A stretch of DNA of 64,000 nt from Pusillimonas sp. MFBS29 (GTDB lineage Bacteria; Pseudomonadota; Gammaproteobacteria; Burkholderiales; Burkholderiaceae_B). How positions within the stretch are numbered: position 1 is the first letter of the stretch; each line of letters begins with the position of its first letter. The notes under the pieces were generated by a model. The model searched no databases, was not told where the DNA came from, and was given only the letters and a program-made list of their open reading frames with translations. Position numbers and translations under genes: made by a program. This document shows positions 26,565-36,257 of the stretch, one piece after another. The stretch covers positions 361,177 through 425,176 of the forward strand of contig NZ_JAJEWL010000003.1 of the NCBI RefSeq assembly GCF_020687695.1, given 5' to 3'.

Positions 26565-28271
26565 CTATCGATTTGAGAACAGGTCGAGCTTGAGAAAGCG
26601 CACGGCCAGGTAGATGGGCACGATAATGACGATCATCAGTATCACGCCGTAGGCCGATGCCCGTGCCAGATAGCCTGCATCGATCTGGCGGAACATCTGG
26701 ATGGGCATGGTTTCCATGCCGCCGTAATACAACACAATGGTGGCGGAAATTTCGGCCAGCGAAGTGACCCACATGAGAATAGCCGCGCCAAGAATGGCGG
26801 GCTTCATCAAGGGAAGCACGACCTTGAAGAAGCTGGCAATGGGCGACACGCCCAGATTAATGGAGGCTTCTTCGATGGAATCGGGAATGCTGTACAGCGA
26901 GGCGGAAGCCGAACGTATGGAGAAAGGGACTTTGCGAACGAACAGTGCAGCCACCATGATGACCCATGTGCCCGTCAAGATGATCATGCCGCTGTTGTAA
27001 GTCTGGATCAGCGCAATGCCAAGCACCGTGCCCGATATGGCAAGGGGCAGCATGACCACGTAGTCCAGCACGGATACCGTCCACATCTTTTTCTTGACGA
27101 TGAGGTAGCTGGCCACGGTGGCGAAACAGGTGCCGGCGATTGCGGCGACGCTGGCAAGCATGAGCGAGTTGATGATGGGCTCAGGTGCCGTGCGCAGGGC
27201 GCGCTCCATGTTTTCGAGTGTCCATGTACCGTATTGCATTACCGGCCCGCGTGCTTTGGTGAAGGCGCCAACAAGCACGATGACTGCCGGTATCATAGAG
27301 AACGCCACAAAAAGCACGGCCCAGCCGGCCAGCAGCACGGATGCCAGGCCACGCGCCCGGATGGCCTTCGGGGCGCGACCCTGGTACATCTGGTAAGTCT
27401 TGCGCTCGACCACACGTTTCTGAACGAACAGCACGCAGCCGACCAGCACGACAGAGACGACCGCCAGCACGCTTTGCATGAGCGGACTGCCGCCCATTTC
27501 CGAGAGGAAGGTGGTGTAGGTCAGTGAAGACAGTACGTCTATCCTGCCGCCCAGAATCATGGGTATGGAAAAATTATCTACAGCCAGCGTGAATACGATC
27601 ATGGCATTGACCAGCAATGCCGGCATCAACACCGGAAGTGTGACCGTAAGCGCGCGGCGCAGATTGCTTGCACCCAGATTCACGGCCGCCTCTTCGATGG
27701 AGCCGTCGATTGCCTTCAGGGCCGCCAGCATGCCTATATAGACATAGGTGTAGTCATTCAGAATGAGCGTGTAGATCATGCCGAACCAGCCATAGAACGA
27801 GGGCAGGTCTATGCCCACGCCTTCCAGGGCATGCCGCACAATGCCGTTGTTGCCCAACAGCATCAGCCAGGCTTGTGAGACCACAATATCGGGCAGGATG
27901 ATAGTGGCCAGAGGCAGCAGCGCAACCACAGGTTTGCCTGGAAAATCATAGCGCGCAACAATATACGCCAGCGGCGCGCCGAGCAGCAGCGCGCCGGCGG
28001 TCGATGCAGCACCCAGTATCACCGTATTGGTGAAGGCGGTGGTATAGCGCGGGCTCCCGAAAAACTGTCTGAATCCGTCCAGGCTGTACTGCCCCGTCTG
28101 CGGGTCAAGTGCGCTCTGGTAAAACAGCGAGACCAACGGCCACACGACCAGCGCGAACAATAGCAGCAAGCAGAACGTGGCAGGCAGCAACCAGGGTGAT
28201 CGCGAAGCGAACGACATAGCCGGCCACCAGGCAGGCATGTGGGAGGTGCTCGGGCCGGTTTTGGCGAACAT
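26565..28271 (-). CDS. ABC transporter permease, fused double-module (FbpB type)
   Basis: 568 residues holding two BPD-type permease modules in one chain, each with about six membrane helices and an EAA loop (EEAAVNLGASNLRRALTVTLP in the first, EEASINLGVSPIASFFKVVLP in the second). Such fused permeases are typical of Fe3+/FbpB-type importers. The start at 28271 is the first ATG; an alternative is 33 bp downstream. It lies between its ATPase (13 bp upstream) and binding protein (25 bp downstream). Confidence 0.9.
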   Translation of the reverse strand: MFAKTGPSTSHMPAWWPAMSFASRSPWLLPATFCLLLLFALVVWPLVSLFYQSALDPQTGQYSLDGFRQFFGSPRYTTAFTNTVILGAASTAGALLLGAPLAYIVARYDFPGKPVVALLPLATIILPDIVVSQAWLMLLGNNGIVRHALEGVGIDLPSFYGWFGMIYTLILNDYTYVYIGMLAALKAIDGSIEEAAVNLGASNLRRALTVTLPVLMPALLVNAMIVFTLAVDNFSIPMILGGRIDVLSSLTYTTFLSEMGGSPLMQSVLAVVSVVLVGCVLFVQKRVVERKTYQMYQGRAPKAIRARGLASVLLAGWAVLFVAFSMIPAVIVLVGAFTKARGPVMQYGTWTLENMERALRTAPEPIINSLMLASVAAIAGTCFATVASYLIVKKKMWTVSVLDYVVMLPLAISGTVLGIALIQTYNSGMIILTGTWVIMVAALFVRKVPFSIRSASASLYSIPDSIEEASINLGVSPIASFFKVVLPLMKPAILGAAILMWVTSLAEISATIVLYYGGMETMPIQMFRQIDAGYLARASAYGVILMIVIIVPIYLAVRFLKLDLFSNR

Positions 28272-28284
28272 GCGTAACCCCGGC

Positions 28285-29337
28285 TTAGGCGGCGACCAGC
28301 CGACAGGCTTGACTGAAACTCAGGAACACCTGGCTTCCCGGTGCGTAGGCCGCATCGTGTGCGGCCGGTATATCCGCATTGATGGTGGAGCCGTCGGCCA
28401 GCTCAAGCGCATAAGTTGCCTTGAAGCCAAGATAGCGCCTGAACACCACGGTTGCAGGGATACGACCGGGCTGGCTATTGTCGCTGTGCACGCCGATATG
28501 TTCAGGACGGGCGGCCAGGCAGGCTTCAGGCCCTGGTGTTGGAGCAGACACGCTGATACGCCCGCCCGGAATGTCAACCAGCACGCTGTGATCGTGGGTT
28601 TGCTGGGACAGCACTTTGACAAGATTGGCGGCCCCGATGAAATCTGCCGCGTACGATGTGCCCGGTCGGGCATACAGGCCTTCGGGCGTATCGAGCTGAT
28701 CTATCTTGCCTTGTCGCAACAGGGCAATCCGGTCGGACATGGATAGCGCTTCTTCCTGATCATGCGTTACAAATATCGCCGTGATTTTGGATTCCTGCTG
28801 CAGCTGGCGAATGACATCGCGCATCTGTATGCGCAGCTTGGCATCCAGATTGGATAGCGGTTCGTCCATGAGCAGCACGCGTGGCTCGATGATCAGGGCG
28901 CGGGCCAGGGCAACCCGCTGGCGCTGGCCACCCGAGAGTTCGCCGGGGTAGCGTGTAGGCAGGTGCCCCAGGCCAACCCGTTCTAGCATCTGTCCGACCT
29001 TTTCCTTGATCTGCTGATTGGAAAAACGGCGTACGCGCAGCCCGTAAGCCACGTTGTCGAACACGGTCTTGTCGGGAAAGAGGGCGTAGTCCTGAAAGAC
29101 CATGCCCGTTTCCCGCTTGTGTGCGGGCAGTCGGGTGATGTCCTCGTCGTCCAGCAGCAGGCGTCCTTCGCTGGGAATGATGAAGCCGGCAATCATGCGC
29201 AGTAGTGTCGTTTTGCCACAGCCGCTGGGCCCCAATAAAGTGAAGAACTCACCGTGCTCGATAGCCAGACTGAGCCGGTCGATAATGGTGACGTCGCCGT
29301 ATCGTTTTGTGACGTTTTCTATAGTTATTCTTGCCAT
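28285..29337 (-). CDS. ABC transporter ATP-binding protein (FbpC type)
   Basis: 350 residues from ATG 29337 (MARITIENVTKRYGD). Walker A is GPSGCGKTT, the Q-loop FQDYALFP, the signature LSGGQRQR, Walker B LLMDEP and the switch histidine THDQEEA. A C-terminal TOBE-type regulatory domain (residues about 240-350) is present, as in FbpC/PotA. In-frame upstream ATGs at 29358 and 29376 are less likely because the family begins at MARI. First gene of the three-gene importer operon. Confidence 0.92.
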   Translation of the reverse strand: MARITIENVTKRYGDVTIIDRLSLAIEHGEFFTLLGPSGCGKTTLLRMIAGFIIPSEGRLLLDDEDITRLPAHKRETGMVFQDYALFPDKTVFDNVAYGLRVRRFSNQQIKEKVGQMLERVGLGHLPTRYPGELSGGQRQRVALARALIIEPRVLLMDEPLSNLDAKLRIQMRDVIRQLQQESKITAIFVTHDQEEALSMSDRIALLRQGKIDQLDTPEGLYARPGTSYAADFIGAANLVKVLSQQTHDHSVLVDIPGGRISVSAPTPGPEACLAARPEHIGVHSDNSQPGRIPATVVFRRYLGFKATYALELADGSTINADIPAAHDAAYAPGSQVFLSFSQACRLVAA

Positions 29338-29528
29338 GCTTTTCGGCGTCGAGAACATTGAAATTATGCAAAGCATAACCTATTGTTGCGGGTTTGTTAC
29401 GTCGGGCTGGTTGACGTGGGTTGATACCCTGGGAAACAGTCCCTATGATGGCGCGTGGCGTCACTGACGCAGGGAAAGGGCGCAAGCCCGGCAGGTAGAA
29501 CCAAGACATCTAAGTATGGATTAATACC

Positions 29529-30158
29529 TTGAGTGAACTAAGTACAGCCCATAGCATTACCGATCTGCAGGCCCTTGAGGCGCTCTATGGCGCTCCCGCC
29601 GCGGCCTCCCTCAAGAAAGAGGTGGATTACATTCATCCTTATTACAGAAAGCTGGTCGAGGCCTCACCCTTTGTCGTTCTGGCGACCAACGGCCCCGAAG
29701 GGCTTGACGCTTCACCCAGAGGGGATCCGGCGGGCTTTGTGCGCGTTTGCGACGAAGAAACCCTGATGCTTGCCGACAGGCGGGGAAATAATCGGATAGA
29801 CAGCCTGCGCAATATTATTCATGACCCAAGGGTGGCACTGATTTTCCTTATACCCGGCGTAGGTGAAACACTGCGAATTAATGGCGAGGCAACCATTTCC
29901 ACCGACCCGACGTTGCTGGCGCAGTTTTCGTTGCAGGGCAAGCTGCCCTCGACCGTACTGATCATCAAGGCCAGGAAAGTGTTTTTTCAATGTTCGCGCG
30001 CCGTGCTGCGGTCGCGACTTTGGGATCCAACGCTGCATGTGGCACGCACTTCATTGCCAAGTACCGGAACCATCCTGGAGACGCTGAGCAATGCGGAGAT
30101 CGACGGGGAAAAATACGACTCCGACTTGCCCGAGCGCGTGCAAAAGACCATGTATTGA
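29529..30158 (+). CDS. Pyridoxamine 5'-phosphate oxidase-family FMN-binding protein
   Basis: 209-residue split-barrel flavin-binding protein. The segment SPFVVLATNGPEGLDASPRGDPAGFV and ILLADRRGNNR-like LMLADRRGNNRID match the PPOX-like DR2398 subfamily. These probably use FMN or F420-like cofactors, but their substrate is unknown. It is not the PdxH enzyme of vitamin B6 synthesis. I used the TTG start at 29529 because family similarity reaches to ITDLQALEALYG; no clear ribosome-binding site precedes it. It stands alone and converges with the dehalogenase gene. Confidence 0.8.
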   Translation: MSELSTAHSITDLQALEALYGAPAAASLKKEVDYIHPYYRKLVEASPFVVLATNGPEGLDASPRGDPAGFVRVCDEETLMLADRRGNNRIDSLRNIIHDPRVALIFLIPGVGETLRINGEATISTDPTLLAQFSLQGKLPSTVLIIKARKVFFQCSRAVLRSRLWDPTLHVARTSLPSTGTILETLSNAEIDGEKYDSDLPERVQKTMY

Positions 30159-30171
30159 GTTGGCTTGGGGC

Positions 30172-30885
30172 CTAGGCGCCCAGCGCATCCGCCAAGGCCT
30201 CAAAGCTGTCCACCGTCACCTCCCAGTCTTGCTCGGGATGCAAATCGGTGGTTTGCGACGCGCCATGCTCGGTAGGCCTGAGCACAAATGTAGTCTTTAG
30301 GCCGCAGGCTCGTGCGGCGGCCAGATCATTGTTATGGGCAGCAACCATGCAAACCTGTTCAGGCCGCATGGCCAGCAGGTCGACCGTTCGCAGATAGGCT
30401 GCAGGTGCCGGTTTATAAGCCTGTACGACTTCAGCGCCCAGGATGGTATGCCATGGAATGCCGGCCCGGCGAGCCATATCGAGCATGAGAATGATGTTGC
30501 CGTTCGATAATGGCGCAATAATGAAGCGGTCTTTGAGCCGGGCCAGGCCCGACAGCACATCCGGCCACGGGTCCAGCCTGTGCCAGGCCAGGTTAAGTTC
30601 GGCCAGCTCCTGCGGGTCTATGGCTGCAACGTCGACACCCGCCTCGGTCAGAACGGCCTCGAGGTTTTCCCGGTGCAATATATCCAGGCGTACAAAAGGG
30701 CGCTGGCCACTGCGAACCGCCTCCATGGCAGGCTGGTAGCGCCGGCGCCACGCATCGGCGAACTCGGTAGGCTCCATAGGCACATCGTTTTTTGCCAGAA
30801 AATTGGCGGCCTGGCGCGCGACACCATTTCGCCAATCCACAACGGTTCCGAAAACATCAAACACTAAAGCACGGACATCCTGCAT
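30172..30885 (-). CDS. (S)-2-haloacid dehalogenase, type II (HAD superfamily)
   Basis: 237 residues from ATG 30885, preceded by AGGAGAG 7 nt upstream. HAD motif I is VFDVFGT with the nucleophile D10; motif II is APLSNGN; the lysine motif is QAYKPAPA and motif IV is MVAAHNNDLAAA. The combination is that of type II haloacid dehalogenases, which release halide from L-2-haloalkanoates. Many relatives act on other substrates, so activity is inferred. No transport or regulatory gene for haloacids is adjacent. Confidence 0.87.
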   Translation of the reverse strand: MQDVRALVFDVFGTVVDWRNGVARQAANFLAKNDVPMEPTEFADAWRRRYQPAMEAVRSGQRPFVRLDILHRENLEAVLTEAGVDVAAIDPQELAELNLAWHRLDPWPDVLSGLARLKDRFIIAPLSNGNIILMLDMARRAGIPWHTILGAEVVQAYKPAPAAYLRTVDLLAMRPEQVCMVAAHNNDLAAARACGLKTTFVLRPTEHGASQTTDLHPEQDWEVTVDSFEALADALGA

Positions 30886-31134
30886 AAAAAATCTCTCCTG
30901 GTCTTCTGGCGCAAGAATAAGGTCACAGTATGTCAGGAGATAATAATGAAATTCGCGCATTAGCACATACAAGCAGCGATTCAGGCGATTCGGCCAGTCG
31001 AGCTGTGAATGCCGTGCTCCATTTTCTTCATACATTTTTCTGTAATTATTGCTCTGTACTATCTGCTTTTTTTCATGGGCGCTGCCGTCAGGTTGAATCC
31101 GCGCATGTAATCGAAGCTGATATGGAGAGTATAA

Positions 31135-31269
31135 GTGTCCCTGAAAAATCTGTTTGATGCCGAGTGGTATTTGGACGAGTATCCCGACGTTGCGGCGGCT
31201 GTGGCCTTGGGCCTGACGACGGCTTGGCAGCATTTCGACATGTATGGCCATTGCACCGCGACCTGCTGA
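31135..31269 (+). pseudogene. Remnant of a gene with a YLxxYPDVA motif
   Basis: A GTG with GGAGAG upstream starts 44 residues beginning MSLKNLFDAEWYLDEYPDVA and containing TTAWQHFDMYG. This resembles a short motif found in glycosyltransferase-like and other bacterial surface proteins, normally followed by many more residues; here a stop follows at once. The break lies about 30 bp before the end of rhuM, so rhuM insertion may have truncated the gene. The rest of 30886-31300 holds no gene I can support. Confidence 0.45.
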
Positions 31270-31300
31270 CCTTCGTCGAAGCATGCCTAGAAGACGACGA

Positions 31301-32344
31301 TTATCCATCATCTCTGGTGTTTGGCTCACCGGCCGCCAGTTTTTTCACTGCTTTGTCAAAATCGCTTTCAAACAGGCGGTCCTGCACAATTCTGTACTTC
31401 TCAAATTCACTTTCCGCATGCGTCTGGGCAAGTTTTGCAGAGATCTTGCCGCTGCTCTGTAGCACTTCCCGGTCATCAAATTCGAGGAAGGCGTCCAGCC
31501 GCTTGGACCAGTCTTCCATGGTCATGGGAATCTTGCGGCGAGCACGATCCTCAGCAAGTTCCAAATAGGCGTTGACGATACGACCCAATGAATCCAACTC
31601 TTCCTTGGTCAGGTAGCTTTTGGCCACGGCTACGTCGGTTTTCAGAATCTTGCCTTCGGGCGCATTCGCCCAGGAAGTCAGCCCCATATGTGACTTGCTG
31701 CTATCGGCCCGCTTACGGATCAACTCTGCAGCGGTATGACCGTGGATGGCGTAATGCAGTTTGTTCTGTACTTTGGCGAAGAAGGCCTTGGTGGTCGGTG
31801 CGTCCTTGTTGTAGTCCACGCTGGTGGAATAGATGTCGGTGATCTTCTGGTAGAAGCGTCGCTCGCTGAGGCGGATTTCGCGGATTTCTGCCAGCAGTCG
31901 CTCGAAGTAGTCCTCGCCAAGGAAGCTGCCGTTTTCCATACGCTGACGATCCAGCACATAGCCCTTGATGGCGAACTCACGCAGGACACCGGTCGCCCAT
32001 TGGCGGAACTGCGTTGCGCGTATGGAGTTGACCCGATAGCCGACAGAAATGATGGCGTCGAGGTTGTAGAAATCCACCGCCCGGGAGACCTCCCGCTGAC
32101 CCTCCTGCTGAACTATCCGGAATTTCCGGATAGTTGCCTCAGGTGCGAGCTCATGACTGGCAAAAATGTTCTTCAGGTGTTCGCTGACGGTGCGCACATC
32201 CACCCCGAACAGTTCAGCCATCAGCTTCTGCGACAGCCACAGGGTCTCGTCCTCGTAGCGGGCTTCGATGCTCTGCTCGCCGGCCTGGCCAGTGAAGATC
32301 AGAAACTCGGCGGTGCTGTTGCGGATCAGTTTTTTGCCATTCAT
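31301..32344 (-). CDS. rhuM: RhuM-family protein (putative virulence/DNA-binding)
   Basis: 347 residues from ATG 32344 (MNGKKLIRNSTAEFLIF) with GGAG 8 nt upstream; a start 39 bp earlier is also possible. The N-terminal half carries the RhuM signature: YEDETLWLSQKLMAELFGVDVRTVSEHL, a helix-turn-helix-like segment, then EATIRKFRIVQQEG and AIISVGYRVNSIRATQFRQWA. The C-terminal half is helical and charged. RhuM proteins occur on pathogenicity islands and beside phage or restriction genes; their biochemical function is not established. It is a lone gene between mnmE and metabolic genes, with a truncated gene at its 3' side, suggesting horizontal arrival. Confidence 0.85.
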   Translation of the reverse strand: MNGKKLIRNSTAEFLIFTGQAGEQSIEARYEDETLWLSQKLMAELFGVDVRTVSEHLKNIFASHELAPEATIRKFRIVQQEGQREVSRAVDFYNLDAIISVGYRVNSIRATQFRQWATGVLREFAIKGYVLDRQRMENGSFLGEDYFERLLAEIREIRLSERRFYQKITDIYSTSVDYNKDAPTTKAFFAKVQNKLHYAIHGHTAAELIRKRADSSKSHMGLTSWANAPEGKILKTDVAVAKSYLTKEELDSLGRIVNAYLELAEDRARRKIPMTMEDWSKRLDAFLEFDDREVLQSSGKISAKLAQTHAESEFEKYRIVQDRLFESDFDKAVKKLAAGEPNTRDDG

Positions 32345-32437
32345 ACCAAGCATCTCCACGTGGTCTGTACGTTGAACAGGCATGCTTTACCACCGGGGCG
32401 ATAACTCTGGTCGGTTACACCTGCCCTGAACCCCACA

Positions 32438-33808
32438 TCACTTCCCAATACAGAAACTGGAAAATATTTCCCCCAGCAAATCATCGCTGGTGAATTGTCC
32501 GGTAATCAGGCATAGCTCTTCGTGTGCAAGCCGCAGCTCTTCCGCGAACAGATCCAGAACCTGATCATTCTGGCTGGCGTGCTGATCGGCGAGTGCAAGA
32601 TGCTCGCCAGCGTTCTCAAGAGCCTTCAGGTGACGCTCACGAGCCAGCCAGGGGGATTCGGTACCAGGGTTCCAGCCTGCGATATCCAGCAGCTTCTGAC
32701 GCAACGTATCAAGCCCAAGGCCTGTCTTGGCCGATATGCCCAGAACAAGTTCCTGGTGCAGGCCGGGTTCCAGCTGGTTGTCGGGCAGCAGGTCTATTTT
32801 GTTGTACACCTTCAGTACCGGAGTGCGTGCCGGCAAGCGCTGCGTGATGGCCGTGTCAAGCTCATCGCGCGCAGAACGGGCGTCCTGCAGATGAATGATC
32901 ACATTGGCTTTTTCGATTTCGGCCCAGGTCCTTGCAATACCTATGCTTTCGACTGTGTCGTCGGTTTCGCGCAGGCCGGCGGTATCGACAATATGCAAGG
33001 GTACCCCTTGTATATGAATTTGCTGTATGACCTTGTCGCGGGTGGTGCCGGCGATTGGTGTGACGATGGCGACGTCATCTCCGGCCAATGCATTGAGCAG
33101 GCTGGACTTGCCCACGTTAGGTTGCCCGGCCAGCACAACATGCAGTCCTTCACGCAGTATCATGCCTTGTCTGGCCTGCGCGGTAAGTTGCTGCAGGTCG
33201 TCGCGTATGGCTTGCAGTGTGGTTCTTGCCTGGTATTTTTCCAGAAAATCTATCTCTTCTTCCGGAAAATCGAGTGTGGCTTCGACCAGCATGCGCAGGT
33301 GCACTATGCGATCGCCCAGTGCATTGACCTGATCGGAGAAGGCGCCGCTGAGCGAAGCCATGGCGCTGCGCGCAGCGGCTTCGGACGATGCGTCGATCAG
33401 GTCGGCTACGGCTTCGGCCTGGGCAAGGTCCAGACGCTCGTTCAGAAAGGCCCTGTGTGTGAACTCGCCCGGCTCGGCATGGCGTATGCCCAGGTCTTTG
33501 CCGACTTCAAGACAGCGGGCCAGCAGCCTGCGCAAAACGGCGGGCCCACCGTGACCTTGCAGTTCCAGCACGTCTTCGCCAGTGTATGAGTGCGGGCCCT
33601 TGAAAAAAAGAACGATGCCGGCATCGATGGGGTTGCCGTGCTCATCGTTGAAGGGCAGGTAATGGGCGTGCCGCGTTTTGATTGGTGTGTTGAACAAACG
33701 ATCCACCAAGGGTTCCAGGTTGCTTCCTGATACGCGCACAACGCCTATGCCACCCCGCCCGGGGGCCGTGGCTATGGCAACAATGGGGACGTGGGAATAC
33801 ATGTTCAT
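32438..33808 (-). CDS. mnmE: tRNA U34 modification GTPase MnmE
   Basis: Partner of MnmG in wobble uridine modification. Starting at ATG 33808 ([20 protein letters not shown]) it has 456 residues, close to the 454 of E. coli; ATG 33802 is an alternative. The N-terminal formyl-THF-binding domain contains [14 protein letters not shown]. The inserted GTPase domain has G1 [10 protein letters not shown]2 GTTRD, G3 DTAGLRET and G4 NKID. The chain ends in CIGK, carrying the catalytic C-terminal cysteine. In many relatives it follows yidC; here it stands 10 kb away. Confidence 0.97.
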   Translation of the reverse strand: MNMYSHVPIVAIATAPGRGGIGVVRVSGSNLEPLVDRLFNTPIKTRHAHYLPFNDEHGNPIDAGIVLFFKGPHSYTGEDVLELQGHGGPAVLRRLLARCLEVGKDLGIRHAEPGEFTHRAFLNERLDLAQAEAVADLIDASSEAAARSAMASLSGAFSDQVNALGDRIVHLRMLVEATLDFPEEEIDFLEKYQARTTLQAIRDDLQQLTAQARQGMILREGLHVVLAGQPNVGKSSLLNALAGDDVAIVTPIAGTTRDKVIQQIHIQGVPLHIVDTAGLRETDDTVESIGIARTWAEIEKANVIIHLQDARSARDELDTAITQRLPARTPVLKVYNKIDLLPDNQLEPGLHQELVLGISAKTGLGLDTLRQKLLDIAGWNPGTESPWLARERHLKALENAGEHLALADQHASQNDQVLDLFAEELRLAHEELCLITGQFTSDDLLGEIFSSFCIGK

Positions 33809-33882
33809 AAGATACCGGGCATGAGAAAAGGAAAGCGTACTAATATTCGGCATGAACAGTTTATCTTGAACCAGGAGACACC

Positions 33883-34179
33883 ATGCCTTTTCTTATAGAA
33901 ACCTTCGATAAACCAGACTCTCAGGAACTGCGTCAGGCCTTGAGGGCCAAGCATCTGGATTTTCTGGAAGAGAACAAATCCTTGCTGCTGGCTTGCGGTG
34001 CCAAGCTAGAGGACGATGGAAGCGGCGGTACCGGTAGTGTATATATTGTTGATCTTGAAACCCGTGCCCAGGCAGAAGACTTCGTCAATGCCGACCCGTT
34101 CGCTGTGGGTGGCCTGTTCGAACGCATGGTGATTACCCGTTGGCGCAAAGCCTATCTGAACGGGGAATCCTACCTGTAA
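33883..34179 (+). CDS. YciI-like protein
   Basis: 98-residue protein of the YciI/YCII alpha-beta fold, with AGGAG 6 nt before ATG. It has the conserved histidine in AKHLDFLEE, the acidic segment and the C-terminal [16 protein letters not shown]. YciI-like proteins dimerise and are sometimes dehydratases or hydrolases, but no role is established. It is divergent from mnmE and 24 bp before the LysR gene; it may form one unit with it. Confidence 0.85.
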   Translation: MPFLIETFDKPDSQELRQALRAKHLDFLEENKSLLLACGAKLEDDGSGGTGSVYIVDLETRAQAEDFVNADPFAVGGLFERMVITRWRKAYLNGESYL

Positions 34180-34203
34180 GTTCCGGAATTTCGCCATCAA
34201 GCC

Positions 34204-35112
34204 ATGCTGCAGCTGAAACTGCTTGAAGACTTCATCGCGCTGGCCAGGGCAGGCAGCTTTGTGCGGGCTGCTGAAGCGCGTCATGTTACCCACCCGGCTT
34301 TCGGGCGCCGTATTCGTGCGCTGGAAACGTGGGCAGGCGTTGCGCTGGTCGATCGCAATCAAATCCCCGTCGTGTTGACCGAGCAGGGCGAAGCCTTGCT
34401 CAAGACAGCATATCAGGTGGTGGAGCAGCTTCAGCGTGTTCGCCACCAGATTTCAGGCCCGGACAACGAGGCTTCCGGAATTCTACGTATTGCTACCGGG
34501 CGCAGCCTGGGACGCACTCTTGTTGCCGATTGGGTCGCGCGTTTGCGTAAAAGCCGGCCTGCCGTACTTGCATCAACGACACAAGTTGATCTTGCCACTG
34601 GCCAGATGGCCGATATGTCGGCCCGTCTGGCCCAAGGCAAGGCCGATTTCCTGATCTGTTATGAGCATCCAGCGCTGTCTGTGGAGTTGCATCCCGACCT
34701 GTATCAGCACATGACGCTGGCTACCGACAAGCTTGTCCCGGTGTGCCAGGTTTCAGCTCAAGGAAAGCCGCGCTACTCGCTGAATACAGAGGGTGGATCA
34801 CTGCCACTGATTTCATATTCCAGAGGGTTGGCCATGGGCCGCATTGCAGGCGATCGTATAGAAACCATGCCTTACCCTTTGGTTCCGTCGATACGCTGTG
34901 ATTCCCTTGATGCCGTGCATGGCACGGTTGCCAACGGACTGGGCATAGCCTGGCTTCCGTGGTCTATGGTTGCTGCAGACTGCAGGCGTGGCAGCCTGAT
35001 GGTGCTTGGAGGCCGCAGCGAGCAAATAGGCTTTGAGGTGCGCCTGTATCGCTCGCGCAGCCAGCTTTCCGATGTGGCCGAAGCCGTATGGAAGGCGATA
35101 GCGCAGCGGTGA
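34204..35112 (+). CDS. LysR-family transcriptional regulator
   Basis: 302 residues: winged helix-turn-helix at about 1-60 (LLEDFIALARAGSFVRAAEARHVTHPAFGRRIRALE) and a substrate-binding-fold effector domain. It lies directly upstream of a Bug-type binding protein and an aspartoacylase-like hydrolase and points the same way. A 9-bp inverted repeat in the gap to the binding-protein gene is a plausible target. The likely effector is the substrate or product of that hydrolase. Confidence 0.9.
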   Translation: MLQLKLLEDFIALARAGSFVRAAEARHVTHPAFGRRIRALETWAGVALVDRNQIPVVLTEQGEALLKTAYQVVEQLQRVRHQISGPDNEASGILRIATGRSLGRTLVADWVARLRKSRPAVLASTTQVDLATGQMADMSARLAQGKADFLICYEHPALSVELHPDLYQHMTLATDKLVPVCQVSAQGKPRYSLNTEGGSLPLISYSRGLAMGRIAGDRIETMPYPLVPSIRCDSLDAVHGTVANGLGIAWLPWSMVAADCRRGSLMVLGGRSEQIGFEVRLYRSRSQLSDVAEAVWKAIAQR

Positions 35113-35127
35113 GCTGGTTAGAATCAA

Positions 35128-35149
35128 TTTAGCACAATCATGTGCTAAA
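35128..35149. promoter_or_regulatory. Inverted repeat between lysR and the bug gene (possible operator)
   Basis: TTTAGCACA (35128-35136) and TGTGCTAAA (35141-35149) form a perfect 9-bp repeat with a 4-nt centre. No T-tract follows, so an operator is more likely than a terminator. Dyad size and T...A ends fit a LysR-type box. Confidence 0.55.
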
Positions 35150-35241
35150 ATGGCACATACCTGGTTGCCGGCTTGGCCAGAATACTGTCAGGAAACCGGT
35201 CATGGAAGATCGGTTCAAGAACAATGATCCGGAGACATCCC

Positions 35242-36228
35242 ATGAAGCATTTATTCAAACGCGGTGCGTTGGCTACCCTGATGGCGACTGGCTTTCTTCT
35301 GGGGGCGCCCGCGCAGGCAGCAGATTATCCGTCCAAGGCCATAAGCATAGTCGTAGGTTATCCGGCTGGCGGCAGTGTAGACCTGACGGCACGTGTACTG
35401 GGCGAGGCGCTGTCAGAGCGTCTGGGCCAAAGCGTCGTGATAGAGAATCTGGGTGGCGCCGGCGGCACCATAGGTGCCGGCAAGGTTGCGCGCGCAAAGC
35501 CTGATGGCTACACCTTGCTGGTTGGTGCCACGAACGAAATGGTGATCGCCGGCATGATCAACAGTGCCGTGAACTACGATGGCCTGAAAGACTTTACGCC
35601 TGTGGGCATGATCGCGGCCCAGCCCATGATGCTGGTTGCTTCCAGGGAAACCGGCGTGGAAACTGCTGCGCAGTACCTTGAAAAGCTCAAGGCCGGCAAG
35701 GCGGGTGACTATACCTTTGGTTCATCAGGGATAGGAACGGCACTGCATCTGGCCGGTGAGATGATCAACGAATCCACAGGAACCAGTGCCGCACATATTC
35801 CTTACCGGGGCGTGGCACCATTGCTGACCGATCTGGTCAGTGGTCAGCTCAACTATGGCATTTTCGTGATGTCTTCAGGTTTGCCGCATGTAAAGTCCGG
35901 CAAGGTTGTGGCGTTGGGCGTTACCGAGGCCCAGCGTTCGCCTGCTGCACCTGATATGCCTGCCCTGGCCGAATTTCCCGGTTTTGAAAATGTGGATATC
36001 AACGTGTGGTTTGGCCTGTATGGCCCGGCTGGTTTGCCTGACGACGTCGCGGCGAAATTAAAGGCGGCTCTCGACGATGTGCTGCAAAACGATGATGAGT
36101 TCCGCAAGAAGCTGGAAGCCAGTGGCGCCACTTTGTACAAGCCAGGCATGGATGCAGGCAAATTCCAGGTGGCGGAAACCGAAAAATATGCCCGTCTGGT
36201 GAAGCTGGCAAAGATAGAACGCCAATAA
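35242..36228 (+). CDS. Bug-family tripartite tricarboxylate transporter binding protein
   Basis: 328 residues from ATG 35242, which has GGAG 7 nt upstream. A signal peptide (GALATLMATGFLLGAPAQA) precedes YPSKAISIVVGYPAGGSVD, the classical Bug start. The family is greatly expanded in Bordetella and relatives and binds carboxylates. No TctAB membrane genes are adjacent, which is common for Bug genes. The neighbouring aspartoacylase-like enzyme suggests an N-acyl amino acid or related carboxylate as ligand (inference). Confidence 0.92.
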   Translation: MKHLFKRGALATLMATGFLLGAPAQAADYPSKAISIVVGYPAGGSVDLTARVLGEALSERLGQSVVIENLGGAGGTIGAGKVARAKPDGYTLLVGATNEMVIAGMINSAVNYDGLKDFTPVGMIAAQPMMLVASRETGVETAAQYLEKLKAGKAGDYTFGSSGIGTALHLAGEMINESTGTSAAHIPYRGVAPLLTDLVSGQLNYGIFVMSSGLPHVKSGKVVALGVTEAQRSPAAPDMPALAEFPGFENVDINVWFGLYGPAGLPDDVAAKLKAALDDVLQNDDEFRKKLEASGATLYKPGMDAGKFQVAETEKYARLVKLAKIERQ

Positions 36229-36257
36229 GCTGAAACGTCCTGCCCACAAGGTAAAAC

